Source: Vibrio toranzoniae
Lineage (GTDB): Bacteria > Pseudomonadota > Gammaproteobacteria > Enterobacterales > Vibrionaceae
DNA: 64,000 nucleotides
Assembly (NCBI RefSeq): GCF_024347655.1
Contig: NZ_AP025514.1
Span: 2,852,001-2,916,000, forward strand
Reading direction: 5' to 3'
Shown: in pieces, positions 28,342 to 40,220 of the stretch
Numbering within the stretch: position 1 is the stretch's first letter
How the letters are laid out: the number at the start of each line of letters is the position of its first letter
Position numbers and translations under genes: made by a program
Notes under the pieces: model-generated
Databases searched by the model: none
Seen by the model: the letters and a program-made list of their open reading frames with translations, nothing else
Told to the model about the DNA's origin: nothing

Positions 28342-28391
28342 AAAGCCCCAGAATCAATCGATTCTAGGGCTTTCTTAGAAAATTCTAAGAA
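28342..28391. terminator. Tandem hairpins between the DUF3624 gene and argH
   Basis: The first stem is AAAGCCCcAGAATC (28342-28355) with GATTCTaGGGCTTT (28360-28373). The second is TTCTTAGAA (28372-28380) with TTCTAAGAA (28383-28391). The arrangement can end transcription from both sides. Confidence 0.8.
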
Positions 28392-28488
28392 AAAGCAGTG
28401 GTACTTTAATAGACCGGGCTTTTCTTAGTTTGTTCCCAAAAAAGAGCAGATTTTTGATCTTTTTTTAGGGAGCTACAAAATCAATGCG

Positions 28489-30423
<1,935 letters not shown>

Positions 30424-30469
30424 TCAGTATTTTTCTGATGGTTTAAACTTACGGCAATTCAAAATGAAA

Positions 30470-30508
30470 ATAAAGTATTAATTCATTATTTTAACATATT
30501 TATTCACC
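30470..30508. promoter_or_regulatory. Paired ARG boxes upstream of argH
   Basis: Two 18-bp sites (30470-30487 and 30491-30508) are separated by 3 bp. The TGAAT half-sites (read on the minus strand) lie exactly 21 bp apart, the geometry of ArgR operators. A TTGAAG ... TTAAAA promoter-like pair overlaps them, which would give repression. The second half of each box is degenerate. The rest of the 346-nt gap (30364-30709) holds only the argG terminator. Confidence 0.55.
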
Positions 30509-30602
30509 AAAACTTCAAACCATTGATTATTTTCACGTGGAAAGAGAATTATATGCCATTCAATAGTAAAAACCGAAGCTGATTGATTGAGTAAATAGAA
30601 AG

Positions 30603-30642
30603 CAAAAAGCCCATTCACTAATCAATAGTAAATGGGCTTTAA
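30603..30642 (-). terminator. Terminator of argG
   Basis: AAAGCCCATT (30605-30614) pairs with AATGGGCTTT (30630-30639), with a further inner ACTA/TAGT stem and a T run on the minus strand. Confidence 0.85.
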
Positions 30643-30709
30643 AAATGATGTCTCGTTTACTCGCCTTCAATCTTTCGCTAAAGACTAGCTCGCTAACTCA
30701 TTATTAGGA

Positions 30710-31921
30710 TTACTTTTGGCTATTCAGCGCACGGATACGGCTTGATAGCGAATAAAGGCGGATGAAGCCTTCAGCGTGGCTTTGGTCGTACACTTCATCT
30801 TCACCAAAGGTTGCAAACTCTTCTGAGTATAAGCTGTTCTCAGAACGCTTCTGAGTCACTGTTGCATGACCTTTGTAAAGTTTGATCACCACTTCACCAT
30901 TCACGTCTTGTGCTAGTTCTTCTGTCGCCGCAAGAATTGACTTACATAGCGGCGTGAACCAACGGCCATCGTATACAAGGTGAGAAGCTTTAACGCCTAG
31001 CTCTTCACGGAATTCGAAGGCTGCTTTATCAAGAACCAGTTGCTCGACTGCACGCAGTGCTTCCATCATGATTGTGCCACCTGGGGTTTCGTAACAACCA
31101 CGAGACTTCATACCAACCAGACGGTTTTCTACGATATCGATACGACCAACACCGTGCTTCGCCCCCTTCTCGTTTAGGTAAACCAGCGCGTTGTATGGTG
31201 TCATTGCTTCGCCATCTACCGCTACCACTTCGCCTTTTTCAACTTTAAGCGTGACGGTTTCAGATTCGTTTGGCGCTTGCTCTGGATCTACCGTCCAAGC
31301 CCAGCAATCTTCATCAGGTGCGTTCCATGTATTTTCTAGAACGCCACCTTCTGTAGAGATGTGCCATGCGTTTGCATCACGCGAGTAAATCTTAGTAAGA
31401 GAGGCAGTACAAGGGATGTTACGCTCTGCTAGGTAATCTAGACACTCTTCACGGCTCACTAGATCCCACTCACGCCATGGTGCAATGACGTGTAGGTCTG
31501 GTGCTAGTGCTGCGAATGCACCTTCAAAACGAACTTGGTCATTACCTTTACCTGTACAGCCGTGACACAGTGCGTCTGCACCTACTTTACGTGCTACTTC
31601 AACCTGCGCTTTCGCGATGATTGGACGAGCCATAGAAGTACCTAGTAGGTATTTGCCTTCGTAGTAAGCGCCCGTTTTTAGCGTTGGGTAGATGTAATCT
31701 GCCACCATCTCTTCTTTAAGGTCAGCGATGTAACACTCAGAAGCACCAGAAGCTTTCGCTTTCTCTTCGATACCAATCAACTCTTCGTCGCCTTGACCAA
31801 CATCCGCGACAAACGCAACCACTTCACAGTCATAGTTCTCTTTCAACCATGGGATGATTACTGATGTGTCTAGACCGCCAGAGTAGGCTACTACAACTTT
31901 CTTTACGTTAACTTTGCTCAT
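30710..31921 (-). CDS. argG: Argininosuccinate synthase
   Basis: ArgG condenses citrulline and aspartate with ATP. From the ATG at [16 protein letters not shown] it has 403 residues; the open frame runs 19 codons further but a TAGGAG ribosome site fits the chosen start. The PP-loop [11 protein letters not shown] is at 11-21, and the [17 protein letters not shown] [11 protein letters not shown] citrulline/ATP site is present. It follows argB after a 113-nt gap in the leftward argCBG(H) set. Confidence 0.96.
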   Translation of the reverse strand: MSKVNVKKVVVAYSGGLDTSVIIPWLKENYDCEVVAFVADVGQGDEELIGIEEKAKASGASECYIADLKEEMVADYIYPTLKTGAYYEGKYLLGTSMARPIIAKAQVEVARKVGADALCHGCTGKGNDQVRFEGAFAALAPDLHVIAPWREWDLVSREECLDYLAERNIPCTASLTKIYSRDANAWHISTEGGVLENTWNAPDEDCWAWTVDPEQAPNESETVTLKVEKGEVVAVDGEAMTPYNALVYLNEKGAKHGVGRIDIVENRLVGMKSRGCYETPGGTIMMEALRAVEQLVLDKAAFEFREELGVKASHLVYDGRWFTPLCKSILAATEELAQDVNGEVVIKLYKGHATVTQKRSENSLYSEEFATFGEDEVYDQSHAEGFIRLYSLSSRIRALNSQK

Positions 31922-32034
31922 TTTCTTTCTCCTAGTTTCCATACTGCACATGGCGGTCAGCGTTGGAAATGACTTCATAATTATATGTTTATTTAATTTG
32001 TCTAAATTCTTTAAGTAGTGACTCGTTGTGAGAA

Positions 32035-32823
32035 CTACTGAGGTAAAAACTGTGTTCCTATGCTTTTACCTGAAAACAGTTGTGTTAGCTTTTCTGGGTA
32101 TCGCCAAGTCGCCACTTCGATTGGTCGTCCGAGCTCGTTAGCGGCTTCTAGTGCGGCTTGAACCTTAACGATCATGCCATCAGTAATCACTTTGCCTGCA
32201 ATAAGGTCATCGGCTTGTTGTTGATTAAGGCTTGGAATGAGGTGGCCTTTGCCATCCAACACACCACTTACATCAGAAAGAAGTACTAGCTCAGCATCAA
32301 GTGCGCCAGCAACGGCAACCGCAGCTTGGTCGGCATTGACGTTCATCAGTTGGCCTTGCTCAGTTAGACCAATCGAGCTAATGATTGGCAGTGCGCCAAC
32401 ATTAAGAATCGCTTGCAGGACGGTTGAGTCGCCCGGTTCCGCTTTTCCTACCGCACCCAGTTCAGGGTTCAGTTCGCTCACTTTGCATAAACCACCATCT
32501 GCTAGGCTCAAACCAACGGCATTGATACCGTCTTTAATCGCCTGACCTTGAAGTAATTTATTCGCCGTACCCGCTAGTGCACCTGCAATCACAGGGATCT
32601 GATCATAAGGAGTAACACGTAGCCCCTCTTTCTTAACCGTTTCGAGATTCAGATTGTTCATCAAATCATCAACTAGGTAACCACCGCCGTGAACAATCAC
32701 GATTGGTCGCTGTGCCTGTTGTTGGTAGGTAGAGATAGCACCAAATAACTTGCTAAGTGTTTCACCACAAGATAGCGCAGCACCACCTAACTTTATGATT
32801 AATGGTTGATTATTAAGGCTCAT
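32035..32823 (-). CDS. argB: Acetylglutamate kinase
   Basis: ArgB phosphorylates N-acetylglutamate. It has 262 residues, the E. coli-type short form without the N-terminal helix of arginine-inhibited kinases, so feedback probably acts at the synthase. The ATP-site KLGGAAL (11-17), the substrate loop [11 protein letters not shown] and the C-terminal GMIVKVQAA lysine region are intact. It lies 12 nt after argC. Confidence 0.95.
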   Translation of the reverse strand: MSLNNQPLIIKLGGAALSCGETLSKLFGAISTYQQQAQRPIVIVHGGGYLVDDLMNNLNLETVKKEGLRVTPYDQIPVIAGALAGTANKLLQGQAIKDGINAVGLSLADGGLCKVSELNPELGAVGKAEPGDSTVLQAILNVGALPIISSIGLTEQGQLMNVNADQAAVAVAGALDAELVLLSDVSGVLDGKGHLIPSLNQQQADDLIAGKVITDGMIVKVQAALEAANELGRPIEVATWRYPEKLTQLFSGKSIGTQFLPQ

Positions 32824-32835
32824 ATCTAGATTCCT

Positions 32836-33840
32836 TTACACTAATGCAGTTAATGGCGCAAAACCATAACGTAAATTTAAACACTGCATCGCTTGGCTAG
32901 ATGCACCCTTTAATAAGTTATCGATCGCTGCAACAACGATGATATGTTGCCCCTGAACCTTCCAACCTAAATCGCAGAAAGGCGTCTGTTCTACATCTTG
33001 AATTCTTGGCAATGTCTCTTCGAGTAACCTCACGGCTGGCTTACCTTGATAAGCTTGCTCGAAGGCATCTTGTATCTGTTGCTCCGTCACACCTTCAGCC
33101 AGTTTCATGGTGATGGTCGCTAAAATACCACGCTTAAAATTGCCGAGGTGCGGTGTGAAAATCACGTCACGTCCGAGATGAGCAACCATTTCAGGTTGGT
33201 GGCGGTGACTGAACACACCATAAGCCTGCAAACTCACTTCACAGAAGCTGTTAACCATGCTTGCTTTGCGACCGGCACCAGTCACGCCACTGGTTGCGTT
33301 GATCACTGGCCATTGGGTTTCATCTAATAACTTGCTTTCAACTAAAGGCTTAATCGCCAATTGAGAAGCGGTTGGGTAACAACCCGCAACTGCCACCAGT
33401 TGAGCTTTTTTAATGTCTTGCTCATTCCACTCAGCTAAACCATAAGCGGCTTTATCAAGCCATTGTTCATGTTGATGTTCAAAACCGTAAAACTCTTGGT
33501 AAAAGTTTTCGCCCTTAACTCTAAAGGCACCGGATAGGTCGAACACTTGGCAATCGTTCTCAAGAAAGATTGGTGCTAGGTCATGACTGACCTCGTGTGC
33601 CGTGGCTAAGAAAATCACATCAGACTGTTTAGCCACTTGTTCTGGATTCGTTAATGGCTGTACTGGCATATCAATCAAGCCAGCTAACTTACCGTGCAGT
33701 GCCGCAATAGGTTTACCAGCGTCTACACTATTGGCGGAGACATATAAACCTGATAGCGTGAGATCAGGGTGTCTGTTTATCATTAGAGCCAGTTCTGCTC
33801 CTGTGTAGCCGCTTGCGCCAATGATCGTGGTTTTCAACAT
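32836..33840 (-). CDS. argC: N-acetyl-gamma-glutamyl-phosphate reductase
   Basis: ArgC makes N-acetylglutamate semialdehyde with NADPH. It has 334 residues with the N-terminal nucleotide motif [10 protein letters not shown] (8-17) and the catalytic cysteine in [10 protein letters not shown]. It is first gene of argCBG(H), divergent from argE across a 153-nt gap, the gene order of E. coli and other gamma-proteobacteria. Confidence 0.96.
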   Translation of the reverse strand: MLKTTIIGASGYTGAELALMINRHPDLTLSGLYVSANSVDAGKPIAALHGKLAGLIDMPVQPLTNPEQVAKQSDVIFLATAHEVSHDLAPIFLENDCQVFDLSGAFRVKGENFYQEFYGFEHQHEQWLDKAAYGLAEWNEQDIKKAQLVAVAGCYPTASQLAIKPLVESKLLDETQWPVINATSGVTGAGRKASMVNSFCEVSLQAYGVFSHRHQPEMVAHLGRDVIFTPHLGNFKRGILATITMKLAEGVTEQQIQDAFEQAYQGKPAVRLLEETLPRIQDVEQTPFCDLGWKVQGQHIIVVAAIDNLLKGASSQAMQCLNLRYGFAPLTALV

Positions 33841-33879
33841 CTCAACACATCCATTTCTGAGGTAAGTTACATTTCAAAT

Positions 33880-33941
33880 TTGACTATTCATACTTAATTT
33901 TTAGCTTTATTTGATTTCTTATGCATTAAATATGATTTAAT
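33880..33941. promoter_or_regulatory. argC/argE divergent promoter region
   Basis: Contains a rightward -35-like TTGACT (33880-33885) with TAGCTT 16 nt later, and a perfect AT-rich palindrome ATTAAAT-ATG-ATTTAAT (33925-33941). ArgR control is expected from family knowledge, but I could not place an ARG box pair with the correct 18+3+18 spacing here. Confidence 0.4.
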
Positions 33942-33993
33942 ATGTGTTTTACCGACTTATGGTTTTCCTGTCAATAGTAGAAGTGAAGTTATT

Positions 33994-35130
33994 ATGCAAT
34001 TACCGAGTTTTCTTGAGGTCTACAAAGGCCTAATTTCCACCGACTCCATTAGCTCAACCGATCCAAGCTGGGATCATGGCAACGAGAAAGTGATCGAAAA
34101 AATGGCTCAATGGTTTAAAGACTTGGGCTTTAATGTTGAAGTCGTGGAGGTCGAGCCCGGCAAGCATAATATGGTCGCAAAGATGGGCTCTGGAGAAGGA
34201 GGCTTATTACTTGCTGGACACAGCGATACGGTGCCATTTGATGAAGGGCGTTGGAACTTCGATCCTCACGCACTGACCGAACACAATAACCGCTTCTACG
34301 GATTAGGCACCGCCGATATGAAAGGCTTTTTTGCCTTCGTTTATGAAGCGGCAAAGAAGACGGATTGGAGCAAGCAGGCAAAACCACTTTATGTATTAGC
34401 AACCTGCGATGAAGAGACCACCATGCTTGGTGCTCGTCACTTCACGGAGAATGCACCATTTAAACCGGACTACTGCATCATTGGTGAGCCAACTAGCCTA
34501 GTGCCGATTCGAGGGCACAAGGGCCACGTGGCAAATGCGGTGCGCGTAACGGGTAAATCAGGTCACTCTTCCGATCCTGCCTTAGGCGTCAATGCTATCG
34601 AGATCATGCATGAAGTGTTGTTTGCTTTAATGCAGTTACGTGACAAATTAGTCAAAGAGTATCACCACCCAGGTTTTGCGATTCCAAGCCCGACCCTAAA
34701 CCTTGGTCATATTCACGGTGGCGACAGTGCTAACCGTATCTGTGGTTGTTGTGAGCTGCACTACGATGTGCGTCCTTTACCGGGTATCAGCTTAGATGGC
34801 TTGAATAACATGCTGCGCAGCGCACTCAAAGAAGTGGAAGCAAAATGGCCGGACAGAATTGAAATTACGCCACTGCATGAGCCAATTCCGGGTTACGAGT
34901 GCCAACATGACCATCCATTTATTGGCGGTATGGAATCCGTTTGCGAAACTGAATCGCAAACTGTGAACTACTGTACCGAGGCGCCTTTCCTTCAAGAACT
35001 TTGCCCAACCTTAGTATTGGGCCCAGGTTCGATTGACCAAGCTCACCAACCGGATGAGTTCTTGAGCTTCGATTTTATCGATCCAACGATTGATGTTCTG
35101 AGGAAATCGATCCGTAAATACTGCTTCTAG
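33994..35130 (+). CDS. argE: Acetylornithine deacetylase
   Basis: ArgE is an M20-family zinc hydrolase that removes acetyl from N-acetylornithine, giving ornithine (linear pathway). It has 378 residues. Metal ligands are visible in [24 protein letters not shown] and the C-terminal [13 protein letters not shown] segment. Presence of argE together with the acetyltransferase on ArgH means acetate is lost each cycle rather than recycled by ArgJ. Divergent from argCBG(H). Confidence 0.96.
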   Translation: MQLPSFLEVYKGLISTDSISSTDPSWDHGNEKVIEKMAQWFKDLGFNVEVVEVEPGKHNMVAKMGSGEGGLLLAGHSDTVPFDEGRWNFDPHALTEHNNRFYGLGTADMKGFFAFVYEAAKKTDWSKQAKPLYVLATCDEETTMLGARHFTENAPFKPDYCIIGEPTSLVPIRGHKGHVANAVRVTGKSGHSSDPALGVNAIEIMHEVLFALMQLRDKLVKEYHHPGFAIPSPTLNLGHIHGGDSANRICGCCELHYDVRPLPGISLDGLNNMLRSALKEVEAKWPDRIEITPLHEPIPGYECQHDHPFIGGMESVCETESQTVNYCTEAPFLQELCPTLVLGPGSIDQAHQPDEFLSFDFIDPTIDVLRKSIRKYCF

Positions 35131-35157
35131 CTATTACTACCCATTCGATATTTTCCA

Positions 35158-35189
35158 ATAAAAGCCACCTTAAAACGTGGCTTTTATTC
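35158..35189 (+). terminator. Terminator of argE
   Basis: AAAAGCCAC pairs with GTGGCTTTT around a short loop, then TATT. It lies about 28 nt after the argE stop. Confidence 0.85.
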
Positions 35190-35388
35190 TGTTATCCCTG
35201 ATTTGGACTCAATCTTGTAATTAAATTTCACTTTATTCCGAAGTATTGGAAAATTTACTTCTCCCGCATTTCGAAAGCTAATAATTGCAAACTTAGAATG
35301 CTTTATTTGACTAGATACAGCAGTTTTCGCTAGATTGTGTACTTAACAAGGAACAATGGATGTAATTTTTTTACGAGGCAGGATGACA

Positions 35389-38019
35389 ATGAACGAGAAA
35401 TACGCCGCTCTCAAGAGTAACGTAAGCATGCTGGGACGCTTGCTAGGTAACACAATCCAAGATGCACATGGTGACGTTATCTTAGAGAAAGTGGAAACTA
35501 TCCGTAAACTTTCCAAATCCGCCCGCGCAGGTAACAAAGCTGACCGTGACAGCCTAGTTGAAGAGATCAAAAACCTGCCGAACGAACAACTCACTCCTGT
35601 TGCTCGTGCATTTAACCAATTTCTCAACCTCACCAACATGGCAGAGCAGTACCACACCATCTCTCGCCACTGTGAAGAGCATGTTTGCGAACCAGACGTT
35701 CTGCAATCTCTATTTTCCAAATTAAGCCAGAATAACATCAGTAAGCTAGACGCGGCTCAAGCCGTTCGCGACCTGAACATTGAACTCGTTCTGACCGCTC
35801 ACCCAACAGAAATCACTCGTCGCACCATGATCAACAAACTGGTTAAGATCAACGAGTGTCTGTCTAAATTAGAGTTAAGCGACCTATCACACAAAGAACG
35901 CGTAAAAACAGAACGCCGCCTAGAGCAGCTTATCGCTCAAGGTTGGCACTCTGATGTGATTCGTCAGCAACGTCCAACACCACTTGATGAAGCTAAGTGG
36001 GGCTTTGCAGTTGTTGAAAACTCGCTATGGGAAGCGGTACCTGACTTCCTACGCGAAATGGATGGCCGACTTAAAAGCTACCTTGGCGAAGGCCTACCGA
36101 TTGATGCACGCCCAGTGCATTTCTCATCTTGGATGGGTGGCGACCGTGATGGAAACCCTTTCGTCACGCACACCATCACTAAAGAAGTACTACGACTTTC
36201 TCGCTGGAAAGCCGCTGACCTTTATCTAGCTGACGTAAACGAGCTGATTACTGAACTGTCGATGACTAAGTGCAATGATCAGGTGCGTGAACTCGCGGGT
36301 GATGAACACGAAGCTTACCGCGCGATCCTCAAAAGCCTACGCACCCTGCTTGGAAACACACTAGAAGTCTTAGATGCTGAGCTCAAAGATGTAGAAGTCC
36401 CTAAGAAAGAAACACTACAGAACATCGATCAACTATGGACACCGCTTTATGCGTGTTACCAATCACTGCACGAATGTGGCATGGGCGTAATCGCAGACGG
36501 TTCTCTACTCGATACCCTGCGTCGCCTAAAAGCATTCGGTGTGCATTTGGTTCGTCTCGATGTTCGTCAAGAAAGTACTCGTCACTCGGATGTGCTATCT
36601 GAATTGACTCGCTACCTAGGCATTGGTGATTATGACCAGTGGAGTGAGCAAGACAAAATTGCTTTCTTAACCAATGAATTAAGCTCAAAACGCCCACTAC
36701 TGCCACGCGACTGGGAGCCATCTGAACAGGTTAAAGAAGTTTTAGACACCTGTAAGGTCATTGCCGCTCAACCTCGTGAAGCCTTCGGCGCTTACGTGAT
36801 TTCTATGGCTCGTACTGCGTCAGATGTACTGGCTGTTCACTTGCTTCTGCAAGAGTGTGGTTGCCCATACCGCATGGACGTTTGTCCATTGTTCGAAACA
36901 CTAGACGATTTGAACAACTCAGAAGCAGTAATGAAGCAGCTAATGAGCATCGATTTGTACCGTGGCTTTATCCAGAACCACCAAATGGTGATGATTGGAT
37001 ACTCTGACTCAGCCAAAGATGCTGGCGTAATGTCTGCCGGCTGGGCTCAGTATGATGCGATGGACAAACTGGTTAAGGTTTGCGACGAAGAAGGCATTGA
37101 GCTGACCCTCTTCCACGGTCGTGGCGGTACCGTCGGTCGTGGTGGTGCGCCTGCACATGCTGCGCTTCTTTCTCAGCCACCTAAGAGCTTAAAAGGCGGT
37201 TTACGTGTAACTGAGCAAGGCGAGATGATCCGCTTTAAACTGGGCTTGCCAGATGTTGCGGTAAACAGCTTCAACCTTTACGCAAGTGCGATTCTAGAAG
37301 CGAACCTTCTACCGCCACCAGAGCCTAAACAAGAATGGCGCGACCTAATGGAAGTGCTGTCTCAAGTATCTTGTGAGGCTTACCGTAAGGTAGTTCGTGG
37401 TGAAGAGAAGTTTGTCCCTTACTTCCGTCAAGCGACGCCTGAACTAGAGCTAGGCAAACTGCCACTTGGCTCTCGCCCTGCGAAACGTAACCCGAACGGC
37501 GGCGTAGAAAGCCTACGTGCGATTCCATGGATTTTCTCTTGGAGCCAAAACCGCTTGGTACTTCCTGCATGGTTAGGCGCTGGTGAAGCGATTCAGTATT
37601 CAGTAGACCAAGGCCATCAAGCGCTACTTGAAGAGATGTGTCGCGAATGGCCATTCTTCTCAACCCGCTTGGGTATGTTGGAAATGGTGTACTCGAAATG
37701 CAACATGGAAATCGCTAAGTACTACGACCAGCGTCTTGTTGACGAAGAGCTACTACCGTTAGGTGAATTACTGCGTGAACAGCTGCAAAAAGACATCAAA
37801 GCAGTTCTTAATGTAGAAAACAACGAAAACTTGATGCAGAGCGACCCTTGGGGGCTTGAATCGATTCGTCTACGTAACATCTACGTTGAGCCATTGAACA
37901 TGCTTCAAGCTGAACTACTTTACCGTACTCGTAAGAGTGAAACACCACCAGAAGAGCTAGAAGAAGCGCTCATGGTGACGATTGCGGGCATCGCGGCAGG
38001 TATGCGAAACACTGGATAA
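35389..38019 (+). CDS. ppc: Phosphoenolpyruvate carboxylase
   Basis: Ppc makes oxaloacetate from PEP and bicarbonate, the main anaplerotic reaction. From the ATG at [15 protein letters not shown] it has 876 residues, the size of the V. cholerae enzyme; an upstream ATG adds 11 unconserved residues. The active-site [11 protein letters not shown], the [10 protein letters not shown] loop and the mobile [12 protein letters not shown] loop are intact, as is the C-terminal MRNTG. Monocistronic, between argE and aphA. Confidence 0.97.
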   Translation: MNEKYAALKSNVSMLGRLLGNTIQDAHGDVILEKVETIRKLSKSARAGNKADRDSLVEEIKNLPNEQLTPVARAFNQFLNLTNMAEQYHTISRHCEEHVCEPDVLQSLFSKLSQNNISKLDAAQAVRDLNIELVLTAHPTEITRRTMINKLVKINECLSKLELSDLSHKERVKTERRLEQLIAQGWHSDVIRQQRPTPLDEAKWGFAVVENSLWEAVPDFLREMDGRLKSYLGEGLPIDARPVHFSSWMGGDRDGNPFVTHTITKEVLRLSRWKAADLYLADVNELITELSMTKCNDQVRELAGDEHEAYRAILKSLRTLLGNTLEVLDAELKDVEVPKKETLQNIDQLWTPLYACYQSLHECGMGVIADGSLLDTLRRLKAFGVHLVRLDVRQESTRHSDVLSELTRYLGIGDYDQWSEQDKIAFLTNELSSKRPLLPRDWEPSEQVKEVLDTCKVIAAQPREAFGAYVISMARTASDVLAVHLLLQECGCPYRMDVCPLFETLDDLNNSEAVMKQLMSIDLYRGFIQNHQMVMIGYSDSAKDAGVMSAGWAQYDAMDKLVKVCDEEGIELTLFHGRGGTVGRGGAPAHAALLSQPPKSLKGGLRVTEQGEMIRFKLGLPDVAVNSFNLYASAILEANLLPPPEPKQEWRDLMEVLSQVSCEAYRKVVRGEEKFVPYFRQATPELELGKLPLGSRPAKRNPNGGVESLRAIPWIFSWSQNRLVLPAWLGAGEAIQYSVDQGHQALLEEMCREWPFFSTRLGMLEMVYSKCNMEIAKYYDQRLVDEELLPLGELLREQLQKDIKAVLNVENNENLMQSDPWGLESIRLRNIYVEPLNMLQAELLYRTRKSETPPEELEEALMVTIAGIAAGMRNTG

Positions 38020-38045
38020 CCAGTTATTAAAACCAAAAAAGGAAC

Positions 38046-38076
38046 AAAAGGTCACTACAAGTGGCCTTTTTATTTT
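38046..38076 (+). terminator. Terminator of ppc
   Basis: AAAAGGtCACT (38046-38056) pairs with AGTGGCCTTTT (38060-38070) through one wobble pair, then TATTTT. Confidence 0.85.
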
Positions 38077-38171
38077 AATAAATCCAATTATTTTAGTTTT
38101 TTGTAAGTTTTTTGGGTTATTTTGTCCATGTATTCTACTTTATGCTTATTATTTAGATATACTACTGCTCC

Positions 38172-38283
38172 GCTGCAGAAATACTCCAACATAATAATCT
38201 GCAGCAGCTTGGCCAATATACTGGTCGACCTAGGTGATAAACGGCTTTATAAGGTGACATAACCAACGACTAAGTTGGTGCTA
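38172..38283 (+). promoter_or_regulatory. aphA upstream region: inverted repeat and candidate Qrr pairing site
   Basis: The 350-nt gap between ppc and aphA holds, after the ppc terminator, an inverted repeat GCTGCAGA (38172-38179) with TCTGCAGC (38198-38205), and a hairpin ACCAAC/GTTGGT (38262-38279). The segment 38260-38283 is antisense, with small bulges, to the conserved core of the quorum-sensing Qrr sRNAs as I remember it (TAAC, AACG, AGTTGG and CTA blocks in order). It lies about 87-110 nt before the ATG. Confidence 0.5.
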
Positions 38284-38369
38284 CTTAAACATAACCAATA
38301 TAACGTGCCACAAGAAGCACACTTGATGTTTAGGTATTTTGTTTACTGTTTACCATTTGGATCTCAGAC

Positions 38370-38909
38370 ATGTCATTACCACACGTAATTCTAACCGTTT
38401 TAAGTACACGCGATGCTACTGGTTACGATATCACAAAAGAATTCTCAGCAAGCATTGGTTACTTCTGGAAAGCTAGCCACCAACAAGTTTACCGCGAGCT
38501 AAATAAAATGGCTCAAAACGACCAGGTAACTTGTGTGCTTGAACCTCAAGAAGGCAAACCTGATCGTAAGGTTTATTCTATCACTGACGCTGGACGTAGC
38601 GCTCTAGGTGAATGGTTTGAACAACCAACTGCACACCCAACCGTTCGTGACGAGTTCTCAGCTAAACTAATGGCTTGTGCTGTACAACCTTGTGACGCAT
38701 ACCGTGTACAACTTGCCGAGTTAGTAGAAGAGTCTCGCAAACTGGTTTCTCATTACAAAGAAATCGAAGCGGCTTACTACGCAACGCCATCAACGCTAGA
38801 CAAGCAAGCTCGTTTAGAACGTCTAACGCTTCGTCGTAACCTACTTCTTCGTGAAGCATGGATAGTGTGGGCTGAAGAGGTATTGTTAGAGCTTGGTACT
38901 ATCGCTTAA
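38370..38909 (+). CDS. aphA: Low-cell-density quorum-sensing master regulator AphA
   Basis: AphA is a PadR-family winged-helix regulator that controls virulence, biofilm and type III secretion genes at low cell density, opposing LuxR/HapR. It has 179 residues: N-terminal winged helix (about 1-80, beginning MSLPHVILTVLSTRDATGYD) and a C-terminal antiparallel coiled-coil dimerisation arm (about 95-175). Sequence and length match AphA of Vibrio closely. Known regulation includes autorepression, LuxR/HapR repression and Qrr sRNA activation. Directly after the stop comes a heptamer tandem repeat, then a bidirectional terminator shared with metF. Confidence 0.95.
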   Translation: MSLPHVILTVLSTRDATGYDITKEFSASIGYFWKASHQQVYRELNKMAQNDQVTCVLEPQEGKPDRKVYSITDAGRSALGEWFEQPTAHPTVRDEFSAKLMACAVQPCDAYRVQLAELVEESRKLVSHYKEIEAAYYATPSTLDKQARLERLTLRRNLLLREAWIVWAEEVLLELGTIA

Positions 38910-38951
38910 GCTAAAAGCTAGAAGCTAGAAGCTAGAAGCTAGAAGCTAGAA
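38910..38951. repeat. Heptamer tandem repeat GCTAGAA after aphA
   Basis: Five perfect head-to-tail copies of GCTAGAA (38917-38951) are preceded by one variant copy GCTAAAA (38910-38916) that starts at the base after the aphA stop codon. The repeat would be transcribed in the aphA 3' UTR. It resembles a variable-number tandem repeat. Confidence 0.9.
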
Positions 38952-38955
38952 AAGT

Positions 38956-38990
38956 AAAAGGCTTGAACTCTTAGAGTCCAAGCCTTTTTT
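38956..38990. terminator. Bidirectional terminator between aphA and metF
   Basis: AAAGGCTTG-a-ACTC pairs with GAGT-c-CAAGCCTTT around a TTA loop and runs into six Ts. The A-rich other flank gives a T run on the minus strand too. Confidence 0.85.
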
Positions 38991-39044
38991 GTATCTATAG
39001 GATTTGAGATTCTATCGCCGATGGCGTTTTATCAAGAGCTTCAA

Positions 39045-39980
<936 letters not shown>

Positions 39981-39993
39981 TCAAATCCCTAAA

Positions 39994-40017
39994 CGACGTT
40001 TAGACGTCTATATGTCT
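39994..40017. promoter_or_regulatory. MetJ operator of metF (three contiguous met boxes)
   Basis: The consecutive 8-mers CGACGTTT, AGACGTCT and ATATGTCT match the AGACGTCT consensus at 6, 8 and 6 of 8 positions. They lie about 50-73 nt upstream of the metF start. Confidence 0.85.
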
Positions 40018-40130
40018 GTAGGATGTATTGAATACGATTTAATGTCAACAGATCGATTATGAATTTTTCTCAAGTAGATCGTGAGTAAAACTCAAGTAGT
40101 TAGATGGGTCGCAAAGCAGAAATAAGGTAG

Positions 40131-40166
40131 AAAAAAGGCTGAAAAACACATCGTGCTTTCAGCCTT
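40131..40166 (-). terminator. Terminator of metL
   Basis: AAGGCTGAAA (40135-40144) pairs with TTTCAGCCTT (40157-40166), followed on the minus strand by a run of Ts. Confidence 0.88.
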
Positions 40167-40220
40167 ATCTATCTTAGTGGATAGTATGCTATTTAGACAC
40201 TAAACCAACCGATCTGAGTA

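Noticed and set aside
33841..33993. ARG box pair expected between argC and argE
   Set aside because: One ATTCA half-site exists, but no partner with correct spacing could be placed; not claimed.
38910..38951. Heptamer array considered as a CRISPR array
   Set aside because: The unit is 7 bp and there are no spacers; it is a simple tandem repeat.
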